NCBI GenBank assembly: GCA_003260075.1 | Contig: QLIY01000335.1 | Span: 1 to 64,000 of the forward strand | Reading direction: 5' to 3' | DNA length: 64,000 nucleotides | Source: Phallusia mammillata | Lineage: Eukaryota > Chordata > Ascidiacea > Phlebobranchia > Ascidiidae | Part shown: one piece after another, positions 25,877-44,318 of the stretch | Position numbering within the stretch: the first letter of the stretch is position 1 | Layout: each line of letters opens with the position of its first letter | The notes under the pieces: model-generated | Databases searched by the model: none | Told to the model about the DNA's origin: nothing | Seen by the model: only the letters and a program-made list of their open reading frames with translations | Made by a program: the position numbers and the translations under genes

Positions 25877-26239
25877 CTTTTATCAACTTCACAGATTGAA
25901 TTCCCTGATCTAATTTGTTTGAGTAAATTCCACCCCTTTAAGTTTAAAAATTCCTTCCCGTTTGGGGACCACTGGCATCTAATGTTGTATGTCTTTTTAT
26001 TATGACATCACATTATGTTTATGACGTTACAGAAGGAGGAAGAAGAAGCGGCATCGACGTCACGTCAGTTGACGATGGTATTCGAAAATGTGGACGCCGA
26101 CCCGATTCGACCAAGGACGTCGTCGCGAAAATTTGAGAAGAGCGATAAAGACCAAATCCTAAAGGAGAGAATGCAAAGAAGAAAGAACAAACGAGAGAGA
26201 GAAGCAGCCTCCGTTGATCCGGATAAAGACGATTCTTAA
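490..26239 (+). CDS. Large modular coiled-coil protein, 3' part of gene (35 exons seen, 5' end missing)
   Basis: Thirty-five exons on the + strand join in one unbroken frame of about 5,335 nt (about 1,777 codons) ending at TAA 26237-26239. Every junction was checked for AG/GT sites and phase; one donor is GC. The product is dominated by Glu, Arg, Lys, Gln and Leu with long heptad-like helices and no membrane segment or signal peptide in the visible part. Repeated motifs such as KERQREL, KEKQRQL and RKRQHEL followed by Arg/Lys-rich helices, and ERDAL, ERDAL and EREAL, mark at least three tandem modules. The family is not recognised; the composition is trichohyalin-like, and long ciliary or centrosomal coiled-coil proteins would look similar, but no function can be assigned. 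The C-terminus is basic then acidic (ends DPDKDDS). Several exons or introns are present twice because unmerged alleles remain in the assembly. Exon coordinates are given in the block entries. Confidence 0.88.
1606..1800 (-). repeat. tRNA-derived SINE, two allelic copies joined by a G run
   Basis: On the minus strand a B-box-like GGATTCGAATCCC region is followed by the body GCTAGAAAAATC also seen at 14590-14677 and 59867-59960. The G run at 1735-1751 separates two versions of the same 40-odd bases, so one allele is partly repeated. It lies in an intron. Confidence 0.55.
3274..8513 (+). other. Coiled-coil gene exons 5-10 (module 1)
   Basis: Exons: 3274-3430, 4139-4270, 6337-6472, 6984-7121, 7548-7689, 8348-8513. 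The block starts with ALEDKYDALRDK and GEDEWNRMSEKERQ, continues with GKYDELAKLLGD, then FEDERDALMRLL, then KERQRELVRLRQARL and KERQRELARRRLEEMRKKR. Each of these has a counterpart in the next two modules. The 2.1-kb intron 4271-6336 contains no exon I can support and includes an allelic repeat around 4751-4760. The last 34 bases of exon 8348-8513 appear again at 8718-8751 after a G run, with one base changed in the overlap and an intact donor; this is the second allele. Confidence 0.85.
7150..7345. repeat. Interspersed element with CAGTGGTTCCCAA-type end
   Basis: The sequence ends CGGTTGGGAACCACT and shares its body (GCATAGTAGATGCTAAACC, TATCAACTTCACAGG, AAATTCCTCC) with copies at 16985-17085, 25709-25974, 30795-30870 and 44440-44605. 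The ends resemble non-autonomous hAT elements. No clear 8-bp target duplication was found for this copy. Confidence 0.5.
8641..8705 (-). ncRNA. Hammerhead-ribozyme-like motif in a repeat
   Basis: Read on the minus strand the core is CTGATGA, then a stem II (GGCGACC closing with AGGACGTC), then GAAAC. Upstream of the core TTATT can pair with AATAA downstream as stem I in the better-preserved flank near 8850. In this copy the bases after GAAAC (CTT) do not give the palindromic ACGT of stem III. A second, weaker copy at 8850-8905 has GAAACGTC but CTGATTA in place of CTGATGA. Each copy thus lacks one part, so activity is doubtful. Type I hammerheads of this build are known in Penelope-like retroelements. 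Confidence 0.5.
8718..8751 (+). repeat. Second-allele copy of the end of exon 8348-8513
   Basis: After the G run at 8707-8717 the end of the exon and its GTCAGT donor are repeated with small differences, followed by a second version of the intron start. Splicing of both copies would break the frame, so only one belongs in the gene model. Confidence 0.7.
9205..9300 (-). repeat. Interspersed element with AAGCGAAATAAACTCAACTTAA 3' end family
   Basis: Read on the minus strand it ends in AGCGAAATAAACTCAACTTA after GTGTCGCTATGTTC. Related copies lie at 49640-49760 (-), 53020-53150 (+), 53211-53270 (+) and 55597-55670 (+). The shared 3' end with variable upstream parts fits a SINE or a 5'-truncated LINE; the class is not established. 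Confidence 0.45.
9596..13769 (+). other. Coiled-coil gene exons 11-17 (module 2)
   Basis: Exons: 9596-9774, 10771-11017, 11660-11819, 12263-12391, 12793-12880, 13177-13293, 13599-13769. Order of motifs: LLAELQEIQ; ENNWEKMSRDERE; GRYDDALALLGD; FNNERDALLLALKQ; DKRRQAYLTKLRLQER; KEKQRQLALARERLEAYKRRK; EERKTLMQIL. The order equals that of modules 1 and 3, and corresponding exons start in the same phase (11660 like 6337; 12263 like 6984; 12793 like 7548). A 64-base G run at 12563-12626 and a 37-base run at 10043-10079 sit in introns, so intron lengths here are not reliable. Confidence 0.85.
10174..10326. mobile_element. hAT-like element, left part, present in one allele only
   Basis: It starts CAGGGGTGTCAAACTCG, a hAT-type terminal repeat, directly after ATCTAGAG (10166-10173). 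The other allele, just before the G run, reads through the same site without the element (ATCTAGAG at 9958-9965). The body matches in reverse complement the element ending at 58413. The right end is lost at an N (10327). See findings. Confidence 0.65.
14178..14230 (-). ncRNA. Hammerhead-ribozyme-like motif with intact core
   Basis: On the minus strand: CTGATGA, then stem II GGCA...TGCC around an eight-base loop, then GAAACGTT. A15.1-C15.2-G16.2-U16.1 gives the minimal self-complementary ACGU stem III seen in dimeric hammerheads, and U17 would be the cleavage base. TCA before the core pairs with TGA after it as the start of stem I. Related broken copies are at 35197-35234 (cut by a G run) and 35698-35745 (CTCATGA). 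It lies in an intron, opposite to the gene. Confidence 0.55.
14590..14755 (-). repeat. tRNA-derived SINE with well-preserved tRNA part
   Basis: The tRNA-like part is 14678-14755 on the minus strand: acceptor GCCTGTG pairing with TACAGGC, D-arm GCTCAGTTGGTAGAGC, anticodon-like arm GAGTC/GACTC and T-arm around TTCGAAT. The A box (TAGCTCAGTTGG) and B box (GGTTCGAATCC) are intact. It is followed by a tRNA-unrelated body (GCTAGAAAAATC..., CCATATGG...) shared with copies at 59867-60040 and 60831-60990, which argues for a SINE and against a working tRNA gene. Confidence 0.7.
14952..15070 (+). repeat. Damaged second allele of exon 15473-15658
   Basis: The start of the exon (14952-15026) and its end with the GTAAG donor (15037-15070) are present, but about 80 bases in the middle are replaced by ten G (15027-15036). 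The parts that remain differ from the intact copy at a few mostly silent sites. It is not an extra exon. Confidence 0.8.
21209..21723 (+). other. GC-AG intron of the coiled-coil gene
   Basis: The only donor that keeps frame between exons 21100-21208 and 21724-21852 is AAG|GCAAGT, the known consensus of GC donors; no GT in the neighbourhood gives the right phase. The acceptor is TCTCAG. The intron is T-rich and contains an N at 21558 between two near-identical T-rich copies, so its length is uncertain. Confidence 0.75.
22852..22959. repeat. Perfect 42-bp inverted repeat, 24-base spacer
   Basis: The arms 22852-22893 and 22918-22959 are exact reverse complements; the right arm runs straight into the G run at 22959-22968. 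It lies in the intron between exons 22511-22696 and 23267-23350. It may be a hairpin or a fold-back assembly join; see findings. Confidence 0.7.
25709..25974. repeat. Interspersed hAT-like element, interrupted by a G run
   Basis: Left end CAGTGGTTCCAAACC, right end GGGGACCACTG. The body (ACTGCATAGTATATGCTAAACC, ATCAACTTCACAG) matches the copy at 7150-7345. The 54-base G run at 25823-25876 sits inside it. Confidence 0.55.
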
Positions 26240-26398
26240 ACCTGAGAGAACAGAAGTTTAAAAGATGTTTGAACTTAAATCATGAATAATTTAGTATATT
26301 TAATGTAATTAGGCTTTTATTCTTCATATTTCTCATGATTATGCTGTGTAATGAATTAGGCCGCAATAATAATTAATCATTTAGAAATCTTTTTAGGG

Positions 26399-26693
26399 CA
26401 GTGGTTCCCAAATTTTATGTAACAACAGACCCCTTAAATTTTAAATTTAACTAAACAATTGGTCCAAACGTACAATTTACTTGAACCTGTTGTAATAAAC
26501 CCAGGTACACGTTTGGCAAAACAAACAGTAAAGGTTAACAAGGTAATCAAAACCAGATGGTAAAATTTGTTTCAGTTTTTCGCATTCAAAATGTAATATT
26601 TTAAAAGCATGTTTACAATCCTAAAAATGCTATTGCATTGTGGAACTTAGCTAACGTGGTACTTGGGGTCTGCGAACGCCATTTTAACCACTG
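26399..26693. mobile_element. hAT-like element with CAGTGGTT...AACCACTG ends
   Basis: Left end CAGTGGTTCCCAAA and right end TTTTAACCACTG form terminal inverted repeats. The interior (AACAACAGACCCCTT, GGGGTCTGCGAACGCC) has no open frame. The flanking eight bases do not match, so it is an old or imprecise copy. Confidence 0.55.
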
Positions 26694-26910
26694 CCTTGGA
26701 TGGCAATAGTCGTGGTATAACAGACGGCTGATTTTGCCCAAAGCCATTTATTTTATACACACTACACTGTCATTCCATTGCACTGAACACAGTACCTTTA
26801 TTCCACTGTTAGTGTAGCGTCATTATTATCATTGTTACGTCACAACTTTCACGTAATGTTGTAGTTGTTTAGCTTTGTGCAAAAATATTTAATTTTAAAT
26901 TGGATGCAAG

Positions 26911-27083
26911 CAGTGGTGGGATTCAGTCGGTTCGCACCGGTTGTATAGAACCGTCTCACAAAGTTTTATGAGATCAGCGAACCGGTTAGCATTGCTGGTT
27001 ACTGTCAATGGACTTTTTGTAACAGAACTGGCTGAAAAATATGTGGTAGAACCGGCTGACAAAAACTTTCAATCCCACCACTG
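26911..27083. mobile_element. Short hAT-like element with 8-bp target duplication
   Basis: Ends are CAGTGGTGGGATTCA and AATCCCACCACTG. It is flanked by GATGCAAG (26903-26910) and GACGCAAG (27084-27091), an 8-bp target duplication with one change. The length is 173 bp and there is no coding capacity. Confidence 0.8.
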
Positions 27084-28898
27084 GACGCAAGTTTACATTT
27101 TGTGTGTAATTTTTCTGTTTCTGTCGGTTTTATGTTAGAAATAATTACTGAAACTGTTTGTTATGAAATTTCCTTCGTGTTTTGTAAATGCTTCTGGCAA
27201 AACTGTGGTAATTTCAATTATTCAATGATGCAGTAGATTGTATTTTTACAGAAACACCGTAGAAAATAAACTTAATTCATTAAACTTGGCACTACACTAT
27301 GGTGTGAGGCTACATGTATGATGTAGCAGTAAGTCGTAGTTTGATACAAAGTCGGACAAAATGTTAATAATAATGTTGGTCCTTGTAATGTTAGAATCAT
27401 TTGGCAGCCGTCTTGTGTTCACAAAGTTGGGGGTTCCAATCCCGTCTTGACCACTTTGTGTTTCCCTGAGAAAGAAACTTAATGGCTGTGGCTGTGGAGC
27501 CTGATGTGTTGAACTAGATTCACTTCACCGAGTTAAAAGAAATAAAAGATTGAAAGCAAATTCAGGCGTTACTCACCCACCGAGGATAAATATGAAACAG
27601 CCAACCCCAATCTAACATGATAGATTTTATTTTACATCTGCAACTTACCCGTGATTTGTATTTTTCTCAAGTTAAATTGACCCAAGGCTGGAACTTAGCG
27701 TGAACCTCGACAGACAAAATTGCTATTTTCCAAAAAACTCAACAACTATAGAAATAAAAAACATTGCAGAATGTTTCGGCAAATTAATCGGGGGGGGGGG
27801 TAGAAATTGTTATTTTCCAAAAAAACTCGACAACTATAGAAATAAAAAACATTGCAGAATGTTTCGGCAAATTAATCATGACTCAGCAAATCTGCAAACA
27901 ATGGAGATTTAAGTTTGTTTTGATTATGACGTAAGTATAACCTTTCCGTTTAAGTTAGGTGAGGTAAAAGTAAAGTAACATATCATAATGTGCCGTTTTA
28001 TAGTAGAGACTTTCAGTTTATCTTGTTTCTTAGATTTGTGTTTCGTAATTGGTGATTAGGAGACAGGAGTTGACCTAATTTCCGGGGGGGGGGTGTTAGG
28101 TGAGATAAAAAGTATAGTAACGCATATTGTTGTGCTGTTTTGTAGTAGAGACTTTCAGTTTATCTTATTTATTTGAGTTGTGTTTCGTAATTGGTGATTA
28201 GGAGACAGGAGTTGACCTAATTTCCGTGTTAAGCTCACCTGAATTATGTAACGGTTTTCAGATTGTTGCATAATACATTCTCGTTCAGTCAAAGTAAATC
28301 GTACAGTATATGACATTACAGAAGAAGCACGATCACTTCATTGTAGTTTGCAGTCGTTAGTTAAGCTTATTTGAGGAAGTTGTTTTAAATTTTGTTCCAA
28401 CATTAAATAAGACATTTAATTGACAAAAACTTGTTTTACCTCATAAACTTGCTAACTGCATAATAAGGTATTTTTTGAAATAGTTGTTGACCTGAATCTA
28501 AAACAGGCAGGAATGTTATAGAAGCACAAAAATGGTGATGCCACAATCAGTGGATTAAGTTTGCATAAGCTGCAGTTTAAGAGTTATACTGTCAGAAGTT
28601 TGGAGTGTTATTTTTACGGAGCTTTTTTTCTGTCAAGTGTTCCGTGGAACGTAAATTTTTATTTTTAACTTATGTTTATGTTTCATTGTAGATTGACCTA
28701 GTTAGGGGGGGGGGGCAAAAATAGTGATGCCACAATCAGTGGATTAAGTTTAAGAGTTATACTGTCAGAAGTTCGGAGTGTTATTTTTACTGAGCTTTTT
28801 TTTCTGTCAAGTATTCCGTGGAACATAAATTTTATTTTTAACTTATGTTTATGTTTCATTGTAGATTGACCTAGTTAATTTACTGTTTATTTGCTGAA

Positions 28899-37164
<8,266 letters not shown>

Positions 37165-39683
37165 ATAGACAAAGTTCAATCTTTTCGATGCACTTCCTCC
37201 GATATTTTAAACTTTTTGTTTGATATTGTTTTGCTTTTTTTAACAGAATGCAGGGTCTGTAGTACTTTTGCGCAGATAAAAGCTCTTAAAAAACATAAAT
37301 TTAACGTCTGTAGTTTACATTTTGGAAAAAAATTACCTTTGTTGCTTCAATTCTGTGAAATTTACATCTGTAAAATGTTTTTTTCACATTTTATATTTCT
37401 CAATGGAATACTAGAACATTTAAAATGGTCTACGCTTAATGGATCTGTCTGCCATGGTGATTTGAATAACCATGAATTTTAATAGGAATGTTGTTCATTC
37501 ACTGTTTGTCATTCTGTATTTTCATCAGCAGGCACCATTACAACGTTTCTGTGATTATTTGTTCTTTTTATGAAACCTCCATGTTATGGTTTAGTTTTAT
37601 GTCTGCCTCATGTTTTTCAGTGAAGATTTGTGTTACCAAGTCGTGCAAACTTCTAGAAATTTTATGTCACAGCAAGTTTCATTCAAAGAACTCTTATTCA
37701 GTGAAACTTTATTATTTTCTGTTTGTCTTTCTTTAACTGTCTGATTGCACAACAATGAAGGAATGAATGTTCCATCTAAAAATGGTAAAACCAATTAAAA
37801 ACTGGTAAATTTCAAACTTATAGATCTACTGTTGATCTCAGTTTACTCAAGGAAGCTTATGTGTGTGAAACATGAAATTGAAAATACAGGGAGCACCGGT
37901 TTGAGTGTGTCATGCTTTTGACGAATTTTTTGTTCAGACAAATAGTTTTTTTGTCAACCAATTCATTTTTTTCTGAGCATTTTTGGGTTTTTGNGTCATG
38001 CTTTTGACGAATTTTTTGTTCAGATAAATAGTTTTTTTGTCAACCAATTCATTTTTTTCTTTTTGGGTTTTTGAGCATTTTTGGGTTTTTGTTCACTTTT
38101 TGCTTTTAGAAATTGTTGTCAACTGTAATTGATTTCCACCACTGATCTGGAGCCATGTCATATTAGTTTTTCGATCGGAAAAGCTAGAAATGTCCTGGCA
38201 GGGTTGGAGACAGTAAATGTGGCAAAACAAAACAAGGTTGGGGGGGGGGTATTTCCACCACTGGTCTGGATGTCATATTAGTTTTTTGATCGGAAAAGCT
38301 AGAAAAGTCCTGGCAGGGTTGGAGACAGTAAATGTGGCAAAACAAAACAAGGTTGTCATGCCAACTGTTGGACCTAAATCTGATTTTTTGGTGTTTTGTT
38401 TTAACTGCATTTTATCGCAACAAATAAAAGCTGCCTTAGCATCAGTTTATTCTTTGCACTTTTGTGATCTATATTGTATTTTAGTTGTGTGTGAAAAAAT
38501 TTGATAAAACTGACCTAAAAGATTAGTTCGAATTTAAACAAAGTTAAGGTCGGGGGGGGGGGCCTGAATCCGATATTTTGGTGTTTTGTTTAAAGTGCAT
38601 TTGATCGCAACAAATAAAAGCTGCCTTAGCACCAGTTTATTCTTTGCACTTTTGTGATCGATATTGTATTTTAGTTGGGTGTAAAAAATTTTAATAAAAC
38701 TGACCTAAAAGATTAGTTCGAATTTAAACAAAGTTAAGGTCAAAAATTTTACTTTTCAAAGTGACTTGTTTGTGACAAGAATGTTAGGTATATTTAACAT
38801 TCTAAATTTTAAACTTAACAGTTGGAAACAAGTTTGTCCTCACTGAGATTTTTTGTCTGCAGTAAAAAAATCATTTGTACGTCACGTTGTTGTTTAATAA
38901 TAAATGAAACAAACTAAACTCTAGTCGGCTAAATTATTAAACAACTTTTACTAATTGTGCACAGCTTTGCCCACAATGACCCGTTTATACAAAACACAGT
39001 AACATTTTGACAATGACGTTTTCACTTTACGGGTGAGGAGAAATAGCTGGCAAATTTGGTTCATGACTCAGCAAATCAGTCAGCTGATAAAAGTTTAAAA
39101 GCGTGTGCAGGGGGGGGGGTAAAGTGTCTTGCTCGTGACAAAGAATGTTAGGTATATTTAATATTCTAAATTTTAAACTCAACAGATTGAAACAGAAAAG
39201 AGGAAGTTTGTCGATACTGAGATTTTTTGTCTGCAGTAAAAAAAATCATTTGTACGTCACGTAGTTGTTCAATAATAAATGAAACAAACTAAAACTCTTG
39301 TCAGTTAAATTATTAAACAACTTTTACTAATTGTGCACAGCTTTGCCCACAAAACCCGTTTACACAAAACACAGTAACATTTTGCCAATGACGTTTCATT
39401 TTACAGGTGAGGAGAAAATGCTGGCAAATTTGGTTGCATGACTCAGCAAATCAGTCAGCTGATAAAAGTTTAAAAGCGTGTGCATTTTAATGCAAGTCAC
39501 ACTCGGTACAGTTAATTTGTGATCGTAAGATGTCCGGGCGATTGGAATTATCCTAGTAATAACTTTTTGCTATGAAAAAAATCGCTTGCTTTGGTATATT
39601 AAAGTTTTTGCTTATTATTGTAACGATTTTTTTGCAACAGGAAATTAAACTTCATAATTTTGGCGATTTTTCACACTTTTTGA
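37165..39683. other. 3' region of ABHD paralogue A and upstream region of paralogue B
   Basis: There is no further exon. A candidate polyadenylation signal AATAAA is at 38423-38428, far from the stop, so it is uncertain. Three allelic repeats (G runs at 38240, 38552, 39110) and one near-exact repeat at the N at 37994 inflate the distance. A GCAACAG acceptor at about 39638, just before the start codon of paralogue B, may end a 5' UTR intron or accept a spliced leader. Confidence 0.45.
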
Positions 39684-42600
39684 ATGGCAGAACTCGAAAG
39701 TTTAAAAGGAGTTGAAGAACTGTGTGATGAAGATTTAGAGTCGGAAGGGTGAATTTTTCAGGAAAACGAAACAACATTTTATCTATTTAATTGTAGATGA
39801 ATTCAGGACACTTTACTCCATAACCCATGCCTTTTTTTTCGGTGTCCTTGCTGTTATGTAGCAGTTCAACAATAGAACTGTGATGATGAAGTGACTATGC
39901 AAATAAATTTGACTTGACTTAAAACACCTTTCCTATTTAAATGTAGATTTTCTTTCAATAACAGCCATGTGCCAACTCCCAAATCAGACCACATTTTGTC
40001 AGAACAAACATTTATGTTTAATTGCAATGCACAATATTAGTCTAGATATATTAAAACTTTAAAAAATGTAATGCTGTTTTCATTTGTTAACATGCACTTA
40101 AAACTGGTTTATTATTTTATCAATAGATCGACAACCGGTTGTTTTAAATGGAAGCCAACATCAGAACAACATCTCATAAAAGCGGAATCCTGTATGTTAA
40201 AAGGTAAATTTTAAACATTGTAACAAATTGGCTAAAAATCTTGTAGTAATCATCGATTTTCAACCGCATTTACACAATAGTGCAAGTAAAAATAATTACA
40301 CATTTACTTTTTTAATTTTTAGTTGTAAAATGTCCGTTGAAAAAGTTGTATGTGGATTTACCCAGCGGTGAAAGGTTGTGGACGGTAATTGCCAACCCTG
40401 ATGTGAATGATAAAATCCCACTAGTAATGTTGCATGGATTTGGTGGAGGGATCGGGTTTTGGGTGAGTAAAGCTTGTTTATGGAAATGGATTTGTACAGC
40501 TATCATTTATTGTATGGAAAAAAATGGTTTCCAGTGTGCAGTGTGTTTTCACTTTTTCAGAAGACTGTTGTTCGAAACTATCCAGGAAGGTTTCTTTTTT
40601 TGTTTTTATGTAAATTCCACCCTCTTTTTCCCAACATTGCTGTTTATTGTTCAAAAGTTGCAACATGTTTATAATAAATTAACTGTATTTGGTCTACTTT
40701 TATGTCTTTTATAATATCTTCTCAGTTATTGTGGATTTTTATACAATGTATGTAATTATGGCAATCCAATGATTTTTTCCTAAAAATAAAATCTACTTCT
40801 GATGGAATGTTAAATCATACTTCTCTATTATCAGGCAATGAATTATGAAGCATTAAGCAAAGATCGGCCTGTCTACACTTTTGATTTGCTTGGTTTTGGA
40901 AGAAGTAGCCGTCCGAAATTCAACGACAGCCCGGAAGAAGCTGAAGAAATATTCATTCAATCAATTGAAGATTGGAGGAAATCTGTTAAAATCAACAAAA
41001 TGATTTTGCTTGGACACAGTTTTGGAGGATATCTAGCATCTTTATATGCACTCAAATATCCTAAAAGGTAAATTTAATTGGATTTAGTTGTTTTCAATGA
41101 ATGAAATATGAAAATATTAACCATAGTTGAAGTACAGTATCCAGTAACTGCAGAAAGTTGCAGTAACTACAGGGATGCACCATTAATGCTGTGAAACAGG
41201 GGTTTGCAACCTGCGGCCCGCGGGTCAAAAGCAGCCCTTGAATAAAGGTTGTGTAGCCCGCAGAGACGCTTGGATTTCAAATGTACTGGCAAACAAGTCC
41301 AACTATCATTTATTTCTGAGCAGATTAATGCGCCTGGTGCTATTTTTATGCAACCTGGCAATATGTGGCTAGAATCAAGTGCAAATTTTACTTGTAGGCA
41401 TATTTTGTATGCAAAAAAGTAAAATCACCTTGTGTTATGCACAGGTACAGCCCGCAATATAATTTTGCCAATTGTACTTGGGCCCCACAGTAACAAAGGT
41501 TGCACACCCCTGCTGTAAAACACAGGGGTAACTCTGAAAAATGTTCCTGTAATATTTGTAAATGGTTTGTGTCTACCCAAACAAATATTTAACACCTGTA
41601 TATATAGTTACATGACTATCTTGTTTACATTAGTGGGTGTTCTGATGAATTATTCAATATTTACTCAATATACAGGTTACTCGTTACATGTTTTTTTCCA
41701 CTTAGCTGGTTCTGGAATATGTTTGTATTCTTAACAGTTAATCATAATATTCTTGCTTGTATTGTCAATCGGTGCAGTAAGTATGTTTTGTAAGTGGTCT
41801 GCAACAATTGTTTAATCTAAATTCAACAAGTAAAGTATACAACATACATTTATTTTACATTTTCAAGCACTGCAAAGACTATTATACTGGTGCTAAATGT
41901 GGTCGACTTTTTGAATATAAGTGATATGCAAACAGATTTCTGTGTATGCGAAACAACACTAAAAAGTATGGTAACTCTAATACCTTGTGGAATTGTGGTA
42001 GAAAAAGTTTAGACACACTTTTATAAAATTTTACACAAATGAGAAAAACTTACATTTTTTGTAAGTTAATTTGGTTAAAAAAACATCTATTAAAAAATTA
42101 TCTTTGCAGGGTAACAAGTTTAATCTTAGCCGACCCATGGGGCTGGGGGGGGGGCCGAAGATTTGGAACGCTTACCTTGGTGGATTAAATTAATCCTACG
42201 ATGTGTTGAACCTTTTAATCCCCTCGCAATCATAAGATGCTGTGGACCTGTCGGTGAGCAAAGCTGTATTACTTAACCAAGTATTGGCATAGTAGAACTT
42301 ATTCACACAAAATATTGTTTGGTTTGAGACAGGGGGGGGGGAGATATTTAGTGACCACTTATAGAGTAATGGTAAAGCTACATTGCTAAAAAAAGATTTC
42401 CAACTTTGAGATACAAATATAACTACTGTTCTTTAAACCAGTAGAAAATGAAACATTCTGAAAGTTGCTTATGGTTTTGGCATAGTAGAACTTATTCACA
42501 CAAAATATTGTTTGGTTTGAGACAATGTTTTTTTATCCCAACTGCGGAAACAATTTTACCCCAATTTGACTATACATATGCAATAACATACTTTAAAATA

Positions 42601-43378
42601 ATAAACAGAAAATTTTATTGACAATGCTTGAGCTTGTTGACCCCTCATTTGTGTTTTTCTTACAAAAGACTTTTTGGAAAATCTCACACTCTGTTCTGTA
42701 TTTCTAGAAAGTAAATATTACTACTCCATGATAACCCCATGATTCAACACTATTTATGACAGGTCTTGCCCCTGCTAATAAAACCTTGATAGAAAATACT
42801 TTCACTCGAAAATTTCACACCAGTATGTGTAGGCCTCCCAGTTTAGTTATTGATGAAAGTATTGAACAAGATCCATTTATCTGTAAAAAATGAAAATAAT
42901 TTTGTTGTCGTTAGGTCCCCGATTGATAAAACGATCCCGGCGAGATTTTAAGCAGAGATTTCCCGAAGTGACGGAGCAAAACAAAAATGCTGTGACAGAA
43001 TATATTTACCACTGTAATGCTGGAAGACCAAGGTAGCATTACAATATGTGCTGTAAAGTGTTTTGTAACTATGGTTTTAATGTAAAATAAGTAAAAAATC
43101 ATTAAATCCTAAAATTGCAACATTTTCACGTATTATCAGAATTTTGTACAAATGTATGGAAATTATTACACATGTTTCTATGTAGCTTGTATTTTCTATA
43201 TTTCAGTGGTGAATCTGCCTTCAAGCAATTAAACCAACATGTTGGGTATGCAGTGAATCCAATGATCAATAGAATAGGTTAGTACCAAAAACATATTTTA
43301 CAAAGTACAGTTATAAAAATCGTAACATATAATAAATTAAAGTGTTAAAAATTGTGACATACATTAATTGATTATTTT

Positions 43379-43467
<89 letters not shown>

Positions 43468-44318
43468 TTGGATGCAAATATTCCGGTGACATTTATTTAT
43501 GGAGCAAAATCTTGGATGGACCGCTCATCCGGTGAAATAGTAAAAGATCTTATACCCAACAAAGTTACGATACATGTAAGTATTGCTTAAATTTGTCAAA
43601 AAGAAAAATTAGTTGAAATATTTATTAACAATACACCATACACAAAACATAAAGCACACAATGAAAAGTGTAAAAAAATGGAAATTTATTTTTTATGTTT
43701 AAGCCTTGATGTGGGACTTAAATTTGTGCATTAGTAAACATGGGTTAGATTCATTTTCTTTAATGTTTTTTGACTGACAGTGTCATGGATATAGTTCACA
43801 TTTAAGTAGTTTATTGTCAAGTTGGGACCAGTCAATGTATTATATGAATAGCAAAAAGCAGTGAGTTTAGCTAATGCAATATTAGCTGTTTTTGCACAGT
43901 TATTGACAAACTGCAACCCAAGTATTGTCAGATTTTCTTTACTAGTTCTGTGCAATCAGTGTACATCAGTCACATAGACAAAAAAAGTTACAAAGCGAAA
44001 TCAGACCAGCGTTTTCAGAAAACTTTAAGATAAACAAAGATTTTTACCAGCAGAAATGGGAAGCCCACTTAGAACTAGTCAAGATTTTTTGAAAAAGCTC
44101 CTTAACGAAAAACAATTTAAGTACCAAAGCAACTGCATGATGCATGAATACAGTTTCAAAATTGGGACCACAGCTGTTTGAAACAAACTGGTTTATAGGT
44201 GTTGGAGGGGGAAGTTGGCCACCATGTTTATGCTGATGACCCTGATCATTTTAACGGACATGTGTTGGACACTTGTAATGAAGCTGACGGCACATCACTT
44301 GACGTCTGTAACAACTGA
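39684..44318 (+). CDS. ABHD4/ABHD5-family alpha/beta hydrolase, paralogue B (two exons broken by gap symbols)
   Basis: Nine exons matching paralogue A: 39684-39748, 40127-40203, 40323-40462, 40835-41067, 42110-42253, 42915-43032, 43207-43277, about 43460-43575, 44199-44318 (TGA). The inner exons of 140, 233, 118 and 71 nt are the same length as in A. Motifs: [23 protein letters not shown] (Ser near residue 156), GAKSWMD and GHHVYAD, so the triad is complete. The N-terminus keeps [14 protein letters not shown] but lacks the two tryptophans that precede it in A. Exon 42110-42253 is broken by ten G at 42145-42154 (13 bases where A has 24, frame shifted), and the acceptor and first bases of the eighth exon lie in the run 43381-43466. 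Both breaks coincide exactly with G runs and the frame is intact on each side, so I treat it as a working gene with assembly errors, not a pseudogene. The C-terminal tail differs from A. Confidence 0.9.
39838..39925 (+). repeat. Interspersed element ending in TTTGACTTGACTT
   Basis: GAACTGTGATGATGAAGTG, then AAATAAATTTGACTTGACTT. A reverse-complement relative lies at 54122-54215. It is probably a SINE or LINE 3' end; the class is unknown. Confidence 0.45.
41197..41512. mobile_element. hAT element, 316 bp, in ABHD paralogue B intron 4
   Basis: Ends are CAGGGGTTTGCAACCTGCGG and AGGTTGCACACCCCTG. Flanks are CTGTGAAA (41189-41196) and CTGTAAAA (41513-41520), an 8-bp target duplication with one change. 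No open frame of transposase type is seen. Confidence 0.8.
43381..43466 (+). other. Poly-G run replacing intron end and exon start in ABHD paralogue B
   Basis: The 86 G bases cover the acceptor and about the first six to eight coding bases of the eighth exon. Without them the exon has no AG and the frame begins at a Gly codon made of G run bases. This is the best place to test that the runs are gaps. Confidence 0.8.

Larger units (their letters stand above)
20395..26239 (+). other. Coiled-coil gene exons 26-35 (C-terminal block)
   Basis: Exons: 20395-20528, 21100-21208, 21724-21852, 22098-22171, 22511-22696, 23267-23350, 23702-23872, 24253-24449, 24603-24732, 26033-26239. The first two still echo the modules (WLAQLQHTQ; RREGWNDN compared with RADGWCDN in exon 15473-15658), then the pattern decays into shorter basic helices. 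Exon 23702-23872 has a Pro/Thr/Asn-rich break (PNTPLGGNRPATL) between helices. The last exon holds the stop and ends in an acidic tail. I found no AATAAA close to the stop. Confidence 0.84.
26240..28898. other. Intergenic region between coiled-coil gene and first ABHD gene
   Basis: It holds two DNA elements (26399-26693 and 26911-27083), a degraded tRNA-like stretch near 27400-27470, and three allelic repeats around the G runs at 27790, 28084 and 28705. A TTGTAG acceptor at about 28870, just before the first ABHD exon, could end a 5' UTR intron or serve as a spliced-leader acceptor. No other coding exon is seen. Confidence 0.5.

Noticed and set aside
39684..44318. ABHD paralogue B as a pseudogene
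   Set aside because: The only lesions lie on G runs; all other exons keep frame, splice sites and catalytic residues.
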